Positions 29,501 through 38,957 are shown, numbered from the stretch's first letter. The stretch: DNA of 64,000 bases from Mycoplasma sp. 1578d (GCF_024582695.1 NZ_CP102081.1:310001-374000), one strand, 5' to 3'. The notes: generated by a model from the letters alone, not told the origin. Program-made: numbers and translations.

Positions 29501-32147
29501 CAACGTGTATCTAGCTAATGCTAAATCAGTTTCTGAATTACAAATTTTTGATTTATATACTAAAACTCGAAATTTAGTGGAAAATATTAAAACCAAAGTA
29601 TTAGATTATATTAATGATTTTGCTCAAAGTAAAGCAATTGTCCGTGCAGGTTCTGAATTAAATGATGCTACTTATAATACTTTAAAAACGCTTGAAAGCA
29701 CAATTAATCAAGCTTTAATGAATGATTTTGATACTACCAATAATTATTCAAGTAAAATTAATTCTCTAGTAGGAATTATTACCGGAAATTATCAAACAGT
29801 ACTTGATAATTTTACTAATGCTGTTAAAGCTAAATTTGCTGAAAAATTTGGAGCCGCTCAAGGAGCTAATCCAGCCGGATTTTATGTAGCTTTATTCAAT
29901 AAATTAGATTCACTCAAAACTCAAATGGTAAGTGGAAATCAAAATCTATATGCTTATAATCAAGCAGAAGAATTAGAAAATAAATATGATACTTTCAAAA
30001 ATGAATATGAAAGTGTTCTTGCTGTATATAATCTAATCACAAATAAAAAGGATTCAGGAACATTAGCTAATTTTGCTACCTTAGTTGACAAACTTAACAA
30101 AAGCTTTTTAAGTTTTGAAGAAGCAATTAAAAATACTTTAACAAAGGCTCTTACTTTTAATCCACTTATTGATGTTTTTGCTGATATATATCAAAACATC
30201 ACATATGCACAACAATCAAATAATACCGATCAAATTAAAACTACCTTTGATACTTTTAAAAATAGTATCCAAACTTTAATTGATAATGTGCACAATGAAA
30301 ATACCGTTGCTAATCCGTTTGATTTCACCGCTCTTAATCCAAATAGCAATCTACCACAACAATTATTTGAATTAATTGGCAAATTAACCGAATATAAAGA
30401 TTGATTAAAAGAACCAAATCACAAAGAAATGCTTTTAACCGGACTCGACACTAACCCATCTAAAACTAACCCATTAAATCCAAGCGAACCTAATTTACAA
30501 GCACTAGCAACTTTTGATAAAAAATATAAAGTTATTACCACTAATTCTGAATATACACGGAAAAAATTCATCCAAAAATTTGACCAAATCGTTCAAACAA
30601 CAGCAAATGCTAATACCACTGAAAAAGTGGAGATCGAAAATAATGAAGCCTTCTTAGCAATGTTTGATCAATTCGCTTTTACCGATAAAGATGTTAAAGA
30701 TCCAACTGATGTTAAATCGATCTTTTCACCATTAAAACTCAAGGTATATATTAAAAAATATAGTCCTAATGGCTGATTTGAAGAAATTGCTCAAACCCAA
30801 GATGAGGTTGATCGCCAATCTCTTAAGGCCAAAGTCGTTTATTCATATGAATCAAATAACACTGATATTGGTGTTGCTCAAGTAGAAAAAGAAGTTGTTA
30901 TCACTTTTAAAACTCTTGATAAAATTGAAGTTCCAAATGAAACTTCAGGTATTTTTATTAACGGAAATAATGTCGGAATAGCAGCAAAAGTTGAAGTGAT
31001 TGATGTTGATGAAGCGGGTTGAAATATTCCGCAAGTTGCAAATGCAAGTGCAAATAATGCCACAACTGTTAAAAATCAAGTTATTTCTAAAGTTTATAAC
31101 AAAATGAAGGCTGCTATTTTTAACCTAAACAGCACTAATTCAACATCAAATACTGGAACAATTACTCCTAATGGGGCTTACCTTAATAGCTTAAAAACCA
31201 CTAATGATGTGAACTTGCAAAACATTAGATACACTGTAGAAAATAACCGAGCACGGCTTACTGCTTATCTAGATAAGAATAATCGTAATCGTGCCAATGC
31301 TAAATATGGGTTTGATTTTGAAAACGAATTATCACTTCCGATCACTTATAACTTATCATTAACATCAACAAAAGATTATGAAACATTAGAAATTATCCCG
31401 ATTGATAATGAAAATGGTTTTGCTTTTATCCAATTAGATGGTGGATTTATTACCGGATTACCTGGACGTGGTAAAGATAGTACTAGCTTAAAATATAAAC
31501 CCGAGTGATATGATGCTCTTTTACGTGATCAAGGAACTGGTTTTGCTAATATTTATAATAATCCCAATAGTTGATGAGAGACTGCACCGGACAAATTGCC
31601 AACCGGATTAAATTTAAACTTATATGCATTTAATATTGATTATGATCCAGTAAAAAGAAAAGTGTATTTTTATAATTCATGAACTGAAAACATACTTTTT
31701 GTTATTAATAAACAAGAATTTTTAGATGGACTCAATAAATACAAAAACAGTAATGAATTAAAACAATCTGATAGAACATTTTTAACTGATCTAGCAGGCA
31801 AACTTACTCCAAATCCAGCAAATTATCGCCCTACACCAGAAGAATTATCAAAGGCCTTTTCAATTTTTGCATCATTTAATGGCAAGGTTTTTGATAATAG
31901 TGATTCAACTCACTGACTTCCAACATCAAGAACAGGAAACTTTGGCGGAAACCCAATTTATCCAATTGCTGGTGGCCAAAGTACTGTCTTTAGAACTACA
32001 TTAAACAATCCTGCTAGTGCTACTTTAAGAGAATTGGCACGAGCAGATTTTGCAGAAACTAATAATCTTAACAAATTGATTAAAGCTTCAGCACGCCAAT
32101 CACTATACTCAGCCTTAATTAACAGATTCTGATTTAAAATTCGTTAA
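23553..32147 (+). CDS. Giant surface protein B2 (family B), complete
   Basis: 2,864 aa. ATG 23553 has AAGGAGG (23541-23547) upstream and starts 14 nt after the A2 stop, so translation is probably coupled. N-terminus: KKANNKVKKA, then one membrane helix (about residues 12-33) ending in FMIHSNEQ, a boundary also seen in B1 (FTIHSNEQ). The helical body carries RIISANVRLNE, PYVNNTAYTQ, SDLFSQFYALKF, REQKRINLYNSYKKQLDEL and QKSQLNLERAKAAGEKM, all nearly repeated in B3. The beta-rich C-terminus starts about residue 2320 (FDKKYKVITTN) and includes SPLKLKVYIKKY, ITFKTLDKIEV, VDVDEAGWNI, NIDYDPVKRKVYFYNSW and the end FWFKIR. No cysteines were seen. A terminator follows directly, so this cassette ends here. 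It is probably a surface protein acting with A2; the molecular role is unknown. Confidence 0.93.
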
Positions 32148-32160
32148 TTAAGTAATTCAA

Positions 32161-32188
32161 AATAAGAACTAAAAAGTTCTTATTTTTT
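32161..32188 (+). terminator. Rho-independent terminator after B2
   Basis: Perfect 10-bp stem AATAAGAACT / AGTTCTTATT with an AAAA loop and a following T run, 14 nt after the B2 stop. The remaining 190 nt up to the transporter are AT-rich; TATAAT at 32308-32313 may be a -10 box, but I see no good -35. Confidence 0.8.
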
Positions 32189-32380
32189 GTTTTCTTAAAC
32201 TTAATAAACTGATAACAAGTAAAAAGACAAAGCAAAAATAATCTTTCTCAATGTGGAAATATTTTCTATTTTAAGTGTTAAAAACAGAGAAAAGTATAAA
32301 ACTTAAGTATAATTTTATTATATTAATTAGCTAAGTAATTTGGTTAATTAATTTAATAAATTAAAAAGAGGTTATATAAA

Positions 32381-34093
32381 TTGAATAACTTAGAACAAAC
32401 CAAAACAAAAGATTATTCAAAACAGTCAATCATTCTTTGGATGATTGTTATGCTTGGATATCTTTTATTCGTAGTAGACTGATTTATTATTGCTAAGGTA
32501 AGTGGGAAACCGACCGCAATTGGATCAGCTACTCTAAATCCTGGATGAAGCTCGAGCTTCTTTGTTGCATCAGCTGGGCAAATCGCTGCTGGAGCTACTA
32601 ATTGAACTATAACTTTATTACGGGTAGTGGGTTCAATCCTTTCAGGAATCTTGGTAGTAAAATGGGGACATCGTAAAGCAGTTATCTTTATGATTGCTGT
32701 CATGTTACTTTCATTTCCAATTTTATTTATCGGGACACCACTTGGTGGTTCAAACCAATTAACATTAGTTCGCGCTTATAATCCTACCGAAGTAGCAAAA
32801 GCTAGTGTGACATTAACTGGAGATATTGCTGCTAAAAATCCTACAGCCGGAACTTTACTTGGACCAGTTGCTGATTTAAATAATGGATATTTATTGCTCG
32901 CAGATGGGACTCAAGCTAAAGCTGTAATTGGACTTGATGGAAAAGTAATCGGAACATCTACTTCAATTGCAGGATATGCATTATTTATTATTTTTAGAAC
33001 CTTTGTTGCCGTGGGCGGAACCACCTTGATTGCATATTCGCAACCAATTATTGCAACTATGAAATCTGATCGAACTAAATCGCTATTAAATAACTCGAAT
33101 CAATGAGGATTTAACGGTGGAGTTATTGTTACTTTCCTTCCGTTCCTTGCTGTTTCGTTTACTACTTTTGCACAAACATATTGATTAGCATTTGTCTTGG
33201 GAACTTTAATTTTAATCTTTAGCAACCTAGTAGTGTTCTTCTTTTTATCAAGACCAATTGCACACCTTTGACCACAAGCTAAAAAACCGGATGATGAAAA
33301 ACTTGATATTAAGGGATTATTATCTAAAAAAACAACTTGAAAATATATCTCAATGTTTGGAATTTGATTAATTCTTGTTGTTATTCCTTTAACAGGAACA
33401 TACTGAAATGCATTAAAACAAATTAGTCCAATTGGATTTGAAAAAGAGATAACAAGTGGGGGACTTACCTTTAATAGTGCCTTTTTAGGTTTAGTCTGAG
33501 TTTTAGGATTGTTATTTGGATTTAGCTGTATTGCCGCTTTTGCTAAAACTATATACAAACGAAAAGCATTTTTAACTTTAACTTATTCAGCAAGTGTATT
33601 TTTCCTTATTTTAGTAGTTATTACTGCAGCAACCTTAGGAACATCAAGTGTTACCGGAATGACCTTAATTGCTTTATTTACCTTTATTGGTGGTGGATTT
33701 GCTTGAGGAGCTTCAGGAATTACCCTTGTGCTTCCACATGAATCCAAAGAAATTGACAAACGTTATATTGCTTTAATCTTTGGATTTATTTGAGGATTTG
33801 GATATTTAATTTACACTATTTTTGATGCAAGCAACACTGTTATTTACGATCTAGGTAAAAATTCAGCCCTTCCACTCACTGATCCACACAGACATTATAT
33901 TGGAGCTACTATTGGATTAACCTTATTTATTCTAGTGTGTTCTAGCGTGGTCTTTATTATTAAAAAATTACCGGAAAGTTACTATAATAAAGATGGTCAA
34001 TTAGTGGAATTAACCAAAACTTGAAGATGAAATGATTGAAGATTTATTGTTGCTAATAAAGCCAAAAATCGTCATGCTGAAATTTTAAAATAA
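32381..34093 (+). CDS. Major facilitator superfamily transporter
   Basis: 570 aa. The start is TTG 32381: AAAGAGG lies just upstream and no ATG precedes the first membrane helix. It has about twelve hydrophobic segments. The first (SIILWMIVMLGYLLFVVDWF) is followed by an MFS loop with GxLxxKWGHRKA (near residues 88-101), the family's conserved cytoplasmic loop between helices 2 and 3. A polar extracellular loop of about 70 residues follows the third helix and is longer than usual. In mycoplasmas, proteins of this size and layout are often labelled hexose-phosphate or sugar-phosphate carriers (UhpT-like). I cannot name the substrate here. It stands alone between two terminators and is not part of the B2 operon. 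Family assignment is good; specificity is open. Confidence 0.85.
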
Positions 34094-34117
34094 AGTAAAC
34101 TAAAAATATAAAATCAC

Positions 34118-34145
34118 AAAAACAGGAGCAATCCTGTTTTTATTT
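34118..34145 (+). terminator. Rho-independent terminator after the MFS gene
   Basis: 10-bp stem AAAAACAGGA / TCCTGTTTTT with loop GCAA, ending in a T run, 24 nt after the MFS stop codon. Confidence 0.8.
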
Positions 34146-34176
34146 GATAATTTATCACTTATTAGTTAATTGGTTT

Positions 34177-34182
34177 TATAAT
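34177..34182 (+). promoter_or_regulatory. -10 box placing transcription start at the ATG of the next gene
   Basis: TATAAT ends 6 nt before ATG 34189. Transcription normally starts about 7 nt after the -10 box, so the mRNA would begin at the ATG itself (leaderless). No Shine-Dalgarno sequence is present and no convincing -35 box is seen. Confidence 0.5.
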
Positions 34183-34188
34183 TTAAGT

Positions 34189-34824
34189 ATGTGAGGTAGA
34201 AAAAGAAGAAGAATTTTACAACTTGAAGAATGATTAGCCGATCGAGAAAGAATTATCAAAGAACATGAATCTTTATTATCAAGCAAAGAGACAGCAATTA
34301 GAGAATTAAACGATCACATTCAAGCCCAAGAACAAGAAATTCAAAAATTAAATAAAAAGTGAGCTTATTTTTTTGAATTAGGTCGGACTCTTAATTTAGT
34401 AAATCCTTGAATATCTACTTATGTAGAATTATTAAATAAACTTAAAAGCAAATATGGTTTAACTAATTTTGAAAATTATAGTGAATTGCATATTAAAGAT
34501 TATGTTCAAAACGAAAAGATTGATGAATTAGGCGTTTGAAAATATCAGCGTCATCATATCGATGAGTTTGTCGTTAGTGGAGCAACAATCATTCAAAATG
34601 AACAATGATATCATCAAGGTTTATCATTAATTGTTTCTTTTGAAGAACATTGTTTATTGCATTACATAATTGTAATGGCAGGATTCACTAGCCCAAATGA
34701 TGGAATGTTGTTTCAAACTAAAACAATTCAAAGATGAGATCAAATTGTAAAAGAGCAATGTGAAATTTTTGGAATTAAATACGTAAAGAATTGAACTAAG
34801 TATTTATCAAGTAATGAAAACTAA
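34189..34824 (+). CDS. Conserved-looking hypothetical protein with N-terminal coiled coil
   Basis: 211 aa with several TGA=Trp codons, which hide it from a standard-code search. The start MWGRKRRR is very basic. Residues about 10-70 form a strongly charged heptad-like helix (LEEWLADRERIIKEHESLL... QEQEIQKLNKKW), then a compact globular part rich in Trp, Tyr and His (YQRHHIDEFVV, WYHQGLSLIVSFEEH, TIQRWDQIVKEQ, KNWTKYLS). There is no signal peptide or membrane segment, so it is probably cytoplasmic. I do not recognise the family. It appears to be transcribed alone, from a -10 box immediately before the ATG to a hairpin shared with rbfA on the other strand. Confidence 0.82.
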
Positions 34825-34833
34825 ACAACAAAT

Positions 34834-34867
34834 AAAAACTGAATTAGTTATCTAATTCAGTTTTTAT
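34834..34867. terminator. Bidirectional terminator between hypothetical gene and rbfA
   Basis: Perfect 14-bp stem AAAAACTGAATTAG / CTAATTCAGTTTTT with loop TTAT. The A run and T run on either side let it work for the plus-strand gene ending at 34824 and for rbfA ending at 34882 on the minus strand. Confidence 0.85.
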
Positions 34868-34881
34868 ATACCATAAACAAA

Positions 34882-35220
34882 CTACTTTTCTTGCTTGAGT
34901 TGATTTAAAATAGCATCAATTTTCATTCCGTGATTGGTTACTTGATCAAGTTCAAAGGTAATTACAGGAACTTTACGTCATGATAAACTTTTAGCCAACA
35001 CGGAACGAACAAAACCAGAAGCATTATTGAGTGCTTGAATTCCTTTTTTAGTGTTTTTAGCTAGTGAAACAAATACTTTTAAGTGCGATAAATCAGCAGA
35101 AAGCTTTGCATCGACTACCACTGGATCAATCACATTGACATTATTAATGTCTCGAGATAAAATATCAGCTACTAATTGCATAATTTGGGATTCTTTGCGA
35201 GATAAATTCACGTTATTCAT
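34882..35220 (-). CDS. rbfA: Ribosome-binding factor A
   Basis: 112 aa, a normal length for RbfA, the small KH-fold protein that binds the 30S subunit and helps mature the 5' end of 16S rRNA. Family features seen: an N-terminal helix with RKESQIMQLVADILSRDI, a DPRV-like stretch replaced here by DPVVVDAKLSADLSHLKVFVS, an ALNNASGFVRSVLAKSL helix, then WRKVPVITFELD and the C-terminal KIDAILNQL signature. One TGA codes the Trp of SWRKVP. The ATG is only 6 nt from a TATAAT box, so the transcript is probably leaderless. It is convergent with the upstream hypothetical gene and downstream of the restriction-modification genes on the same strand, but a hairpin separates them. Confidence 0.92.
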
Positions 35221-35226
35221 AGTTTA

Positions 35227-35232
35227 ATTATA
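35227..35232 (-). promoter_or_regulatory. -10 box of rbfA (leaderless arrangement)
   Basis: On the minus strand TATAAT is followed by 6 nt (TAAACT) and then the rbfA ATG. No Shine-Dalgarno can fit, so initiation is probably on a leaderless mRNA. The geometry is the same as at the gene starting at 34189. Confidence 0.55.
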
Positions 35233-35240
35233 CTTTTTTT

Positions 35241-35269
35241 AAAATAAGAAGCATTATGATTCTTATTTT
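35241..35269 (-). terminator. Hairpin terminator after the restriction enzyme gene
   Basis: 10-bp perfect stem AAAATAAGAA / TTCTTATTTT with a 9-nt loop. On the minus strand it lies about 29 nt past the restriction gene's stop and ends in TTTT, just before the rbfA promoter. The U tract is short, so strength is uncertain. Confidence 0.5.
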
Positions 35270-35297
35270 AAAAATCATAAATAAGACGAGAAAGATT

Positions 35298-36048
35298 TTA
35301 AATATTTAAAAGTTCTGTTGGATCAATTTTAAATTGAAGCATATTTGCGGTAGACCTACCATTATCTCCACCTTTTCTTTGCATTGTGACCCTCCCTATT
35401 TTTATAGAACCTCTAGGACTTATTTTAACTTTCCCATCAGAAAGATAATAATTTATTACTTGGTTTATATTTTTTAGAGTTCATTTTGAATTTTGATTTA
35501 TTTTTTGTACAACTAAAACTCATTCTGCTGAGAATTCTCCTCTTCCTTTCAAAATATCTGAAATGATGGTCAATTTATTATTGTCCAATCAATCTAATAA
35601 TGTATTTCTTTCACTTTGAGAAAATTCATCCATAAACATTCTTCGTTTATCTTTAGTATCTTGATTGTAAGGAGGTAACTCACCAGTAAAGTGTTGCAAT
35701 ATTTTATAAACATTTGAAGGAATGTTACACAATTTGTGATAGCTTTTTAATCATCTTTTATCAACTTGATTAAAGCCTTTTTTATTGCTTACTAATTTAA
35801 TTTGGATATTTTCGTAATTTCATTCTTCTTTAAAATTCATTTGAATTCTTAAGTTAATATCCACTTTATACCCATTAACGATAACAAGAGCTTTGAGATC
35901 TTGTATTTTTTCTAATGGATATTTCATTATTGTTAATCATTCTTTAGCTTGAGTGTCATTTTGTCAATTATTAAATTTATTTACAATATTCCTTTCGTTT
36001 TGAAAACCATCTTTTGCGGTTTTAGAGCCTAGATTTATTTTTTTTCAT
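35298..36048 (-). pseudogene. HinP1I-like type II restriction endonuclease (GCGC), out of frame at start codon
   Basis: The open frame runs from just after TAA 36051-36053 (minus strand) to TAA 35298-35300, but it has no start codon in frame. The only suitable ATG (36046-36048) is followed by eight A (36038-36045) and is one base out of frame; it stops after eight codons. With seven A the product would begin MKKINLGSKTAKDGF and be 249 aa. This matches the length and start I remember for R.HinP1I (247 aa, GSKTAKDGF at residue 7), an enzyme cutting G^CGC. The body also matches: D63 and Q82-x-K84 fit the HinP1I D...QxK active site, followed by LVSNKKGFNQVDKRW, FTGELPPY, KDKRRMFM, GRVTMQRKGGDNGRSTANMLQFKIDPTEL. 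It starts 6 nt after the methyltransferase stop. The slip could be a real off state, phase variation or a sequencing error. Confidence 0.85.
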
Positions 36049-36054
36049 TTTTAC

Positions 36055-36996
36055 CTATTCTTTGATATTCTTTAGCATTGCTTTGGCAATACTTTCAATA
36101 ACATTCACTGTCATTGCATTACCCGCTTGTGATAATACTCTATTATTATTTAATTGATATTTTTTGACTTTTTGTGCGATTTTCTTCGTAAATCCTTGTA
36201 GTAAAAGCGCTTCATATCCATTAACTTTTATTAGTTTGCTATTTTTAATGTAAAACAAACCATGCCTACCATTTCTCAATGTTGGGAAAACGTTATCATA
36301 ACGTCTTAAATCTGATTGTCTTCAATCAACAACGCAATTTTCCCAGCTTAAAATTTGTTCATTGGTGAATTCGTTTTGATTATACTTATTTGCTAAATAT
36401 TTTTGAAAAGTTGGATTGTTAATATTTAATTCTGAATGATTCTCTTGATCTAAAAAATAATCAAAACATTTACTTGATCTTTTTCTAGTTGGGAAGGTAA
36501 ATTTACCGTAGTCATATTCTTTTTTAAAACCAACTAAATAAATTCTTTCTCTCATTTGAGGCACAACAAAACCAAGACTATTTAAAACTTTTGCATAAAC
36601 ATTGTAACCAATTTTTTCAAGCTCGTATTTAATAATTTTAAAGGTTTTACCCTTATCATGATTTTGTAATCCTTTGACGTTTTCTAAGATAAAATATTTA
36701 ATATTTTTTTGTTTTAAGATTTTAATTAGCGAATAGATAATTAAACCACGTTCATCATTTAATCCAGCCCTTTTTCCAGCAATTGAAAAGCTTTGACACG
36801 GAAATCCGGCAATCATAAAATCAAAATCTGGGAGTTTATCTATTTGTAATTTAGTTACATCGCCATAATTTCGGTTATCATTAAAGAAAAGTTGATATGT
36901 ATGTGCAGTTATTGGATCAATTTCGCTATGTCCAACACAGATTAACCCATTCCTTCCACCTCCAATTCCTGCACAAAAGTCAAAAAACTTTAACAT
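36055..36996 (-). CDS. DNA (cytosine-5) methyltransferase, probably GCGC-specific
   Basis: 313 aa, typical of the M.HhaI class of C5 methyltransferases, which methylate cytosine using S-adenosylmethionine. Motifs in order: I FFDFCAGIGGG (residues 4-14), IV GFPCQSFS with catalytic Cys67, VI ENV (105-107), VIII QMRER (147-151), and near the C-terminus QAGNAMTVNVIESIAKAM (motifs IX/X). One TGA (VVDWRQSD) encodes Trp inside the short target-recognition region; reading it as stop would split the gene into two parts. AAAGG lies 7 nt before the ATG. It sits just upstream of the HinP1I-like nuclease gene, so target GCGC is inferred from the partner. With the nuclease out of frame it should act alone, as an orphan methylase. 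Confidence 0.93.
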
Positions 36997-37078
36997 ATAC
37001 TAACCTTTCTTTTCAAATTAAACAGTTATTTACAATTATTTTTTTAATTCTTTATCAACTTATTTATCTTTTATCTTT

Positions 37079-37084
37079 ATTATA
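37079..37084 (-). promoter_or_regulatory. Candidate -10 box for the restriction-modification operon
   Basis: TATAAT on the minus strand, about 83 nt before the methyltransferase ATG. A -35 at the ideal spacing is weak (TTACTT). It lies in a very AT-rich 287-nt divergent intergenic region, so chance occurrence is possible. Confidence 0.35.
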
Positions 37085-37105
37085 TAAAAAACTTAATATT
37101 CAAGT

Positions 37106-37173
37106 AAAAAAGTCATTTTTCAACAACTCAACAAGACCAAAAAATGGACTTTTTCGTCAAAAATCCATTTTTT
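37106..37173. repeat. Three-armed palindromic element between divergent RM and AbiE genes
   Basis: Arm 1, AAAAAAGTCATTTTT (37106-37120). Arm 2, AAAAAATGGACTTTTT (37139-37154). Arm 3, AAAAATCCATTTTTT (37159-37173). Arm 2 pairs with arm 3 as a roughly 15-bp stem with one bulged C and loop CGTC. Arm 2 also pairs with arm 1 with one bulge. The two pairings exclude each other. It could be an operator, a remnant terminator or a recombination scar; the sequence does not decide. Confidence 0.5.
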
Positions 37174-37283
37174 AATAAAATTGAATATTTTTTATTATGA
37201 TATTAGTATATGTTGTTTTTGTAAATAGAAATAATAATTTTTTGCAACTATAAAATGTATACTTTTGGGTGCAAGGAGAAAGA

Positions 37284-37892
37284 ATGCAAACAGCCACTAG
37301 TACAATCGAAAACATGATGATTAAGAATCCTGGGAAAATCTACTCAATTAACGATTTTTATAAAATGGCACCTAAAAACACTATCAAATCTATTTTAAAA
37401 AGACTAAAAGAAAAGGGAGTTATTGTTAGAGTTATGGATGGACTATATGCTAAGCCTGTATATATAGAGGAATTAAATAAACATTTTTATCCTACAGTAA
37501 AAGAGGTTGCAAACAAAATTGCTGAAAAATTTGATTGAACTATTGCTCTCGGAGGTCAAATTACATTAAATTATACCGGTCTATCAACCCAAGTTCCAAG
37601 CGAATATGTATACATATCAGATGGTAAATCAATAGTTTATAACTATCGTAATCAAAAAAATTAAATTTAAACATACTGCAAATAAATATATAAAATCACA
37701 CTCAGCTGAATTATCAATTTTAATTGAAGCAATAAGAATGTCGATGAAGCAATATATCACGAAAAGAAACATAAAAATATGAGCTTTTTTTCTAAAAATA
37801 TTAAAGAGGATTTAGAACAAGCAGCGAAAACTCTTCCAATTCGATTAAGAAATATTTTGTTACAAATTAAGGAAATTAGTGCAAATCAGTAA
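37284..37892 (+). pseudogene. AbiEi-family (type IV) antitoxin, frameshifted
   Basis: ATG 37284 has a perfect AAGGAG 5 nt upstream (37273-37278). The first frame gives 126 aa ending at TAA 37662. It carries an N-terminal winged-helix-like part (NTIKSILKRLKEKGVIVRVMDGLYAKP) and the family core ALGGQITLNYTGLSTQVPSEYVYISDGK. The family sequence continues in another frame (IKFKHTANKYIKSHSAEL), which needs one A fewer in the A7 run at 37654-37660. It then returns to the first frame near 37733 (NVDEAIYHEKKHKN... IRLRNILLQIKEISANQ) and stops at 37890. In AbiE systems this protein represses its own operon and counteracts the AbiEii nucleotidyltransferase. Two frameshifts make a working full-length product unlikely, though the first 126 residues could still bind DNA. 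Confidence 0.8.
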
Positions 37893-38946
37893 TTTTTAAC
37901 CTCCTCTTTTAAAGAAAGAAGATTATTAATTAAGGAAACTGCTAAAAAATTTCATCTTGCACCTTATATAATCGAAAAAGACTTTTGGATTTGCTACTTG
38001 CTTAATTATCTTTTTAAAAAATTTAAACACAAAGATGCTATTGTGTTTAAAGGTGGAACAAGTCTTTCCAAAGCATTTAATGTTATTGAACGATTTTCTG
38101 AAGACATAGACTTATCATTAAATTGAGAAATTATAGGATTTGATAAAAAAGAGTTAGATAAAGCAAAAAGTAAAAATCAGTATGAAAAATAGGAAAAGAA
38201 ATAAACAAAAAACTTAGAGATTTTTTTGAAAATAATATCATTAATTTATTTAAAGAAGATTTTAAAAAAATTCTACCAAAAGGAAAATATGATTTTCGCT
38301 ATGCGGATAGCGAAAGGGAGTGTCATAGAAAATTTCACTGTGTTTATTTTGAATACCCAAAACTATTTAATAGCAAAAAAATAAATATTTTTCACCATAT
38401 ATTAAATTAGAGATAGGCGCTTTATCAGAAAATGTTTCATCACTCAAAAAAGGCGTTAAATCTTATATATCTGAATATTATCCAAATTTATTTAAAGGAG
38501 AAATATCTCTATTAGTTACCGATCCACTTATAACTTTATTTGAAAAGATAACAATTTTGCATAGAGAAGTCCATCGAACAGATGAAGAATATCCAAGCAG
38601 GTATTCAAGGCATTTTTATTATATTTACAAGCTAATCCAAACAGAATTAAGACAAAGAAGTTTTAATGAACTAGATAAATTCCGTTCAGTGATTGAGAAT
38701 AAGAAAAGATTTTTTCCTATCAAAAAAGCAAAATACGATGATATTTTTTTAGGAGAAGCAAGATTAGTTCCTAATGAAGAAGCAATAAAAATTTTTGAAA
38801 ATGATTACAGAAAAATGAAAAGTATGTTATTTGGAGAAATTCCGACTTTTGAACAAATTATTGATGAGCTTAAAGTTTATGAAATCCAATTAAATAATAG
38901 AATTAAATCTCACAAAGATTGAAGTAAACTTACAAACCAAAACTAA
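37893..38946 (+). pseudogene. AbiEii nucleotidyltransferase toxin, frameshifted and without start codon
   Basis: The remnant follows the AbiEi stop in the same frame but has no usable start codon. Recognisable family segments: ETAKKFHLAPYIIEKDFWICYLL, the nucleotidyltransferase core FKGGTSLSKAFNVIERFSEDIDLSL (about 38046-38117; GGTSLSK and DID are the nucleotide- and metal-binding motifs), SPYIKLEIGALSE, TLFEKITILHREVHR, YPSRYSRHFYYIYKL and LFGEIPTFEQII. The frame breaks at an A5 tract (38185-38189, stop at 38190) and again at a T5 tract (38388-38392); each needs one more base to restore the reading. The last 130 residues are intact. AbiEii toxins transfer nucleotides to tRNA or other targets and act in phage abortive infection. 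This copy is almost surely inactive unless the indels are sequencing errors. Confidence 0.82.
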
Positions 38947-38957
38947 AAGGAACTAAC

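Noticed and set aside
1423-31510. Many apparent stop codons splitting the giant genes into short ORFs
   Set aside because: All are TGA in one constant frame from start to end of each gene and encode Trp, often at positions conserved between paralogues (for example EAGWNN, FWFKIR).
32413-33558. Minus-strand ORFs inside the MFS transporter
   Set aside because: They are shadows of a clear membrane-protein frame on the plus strand.
37269-37283. GTG start for the AbiEi gene
   Set aside because: It would place the AAGGAG site inside the coding region; ATG 37284 has that site at 5-nt spacing.
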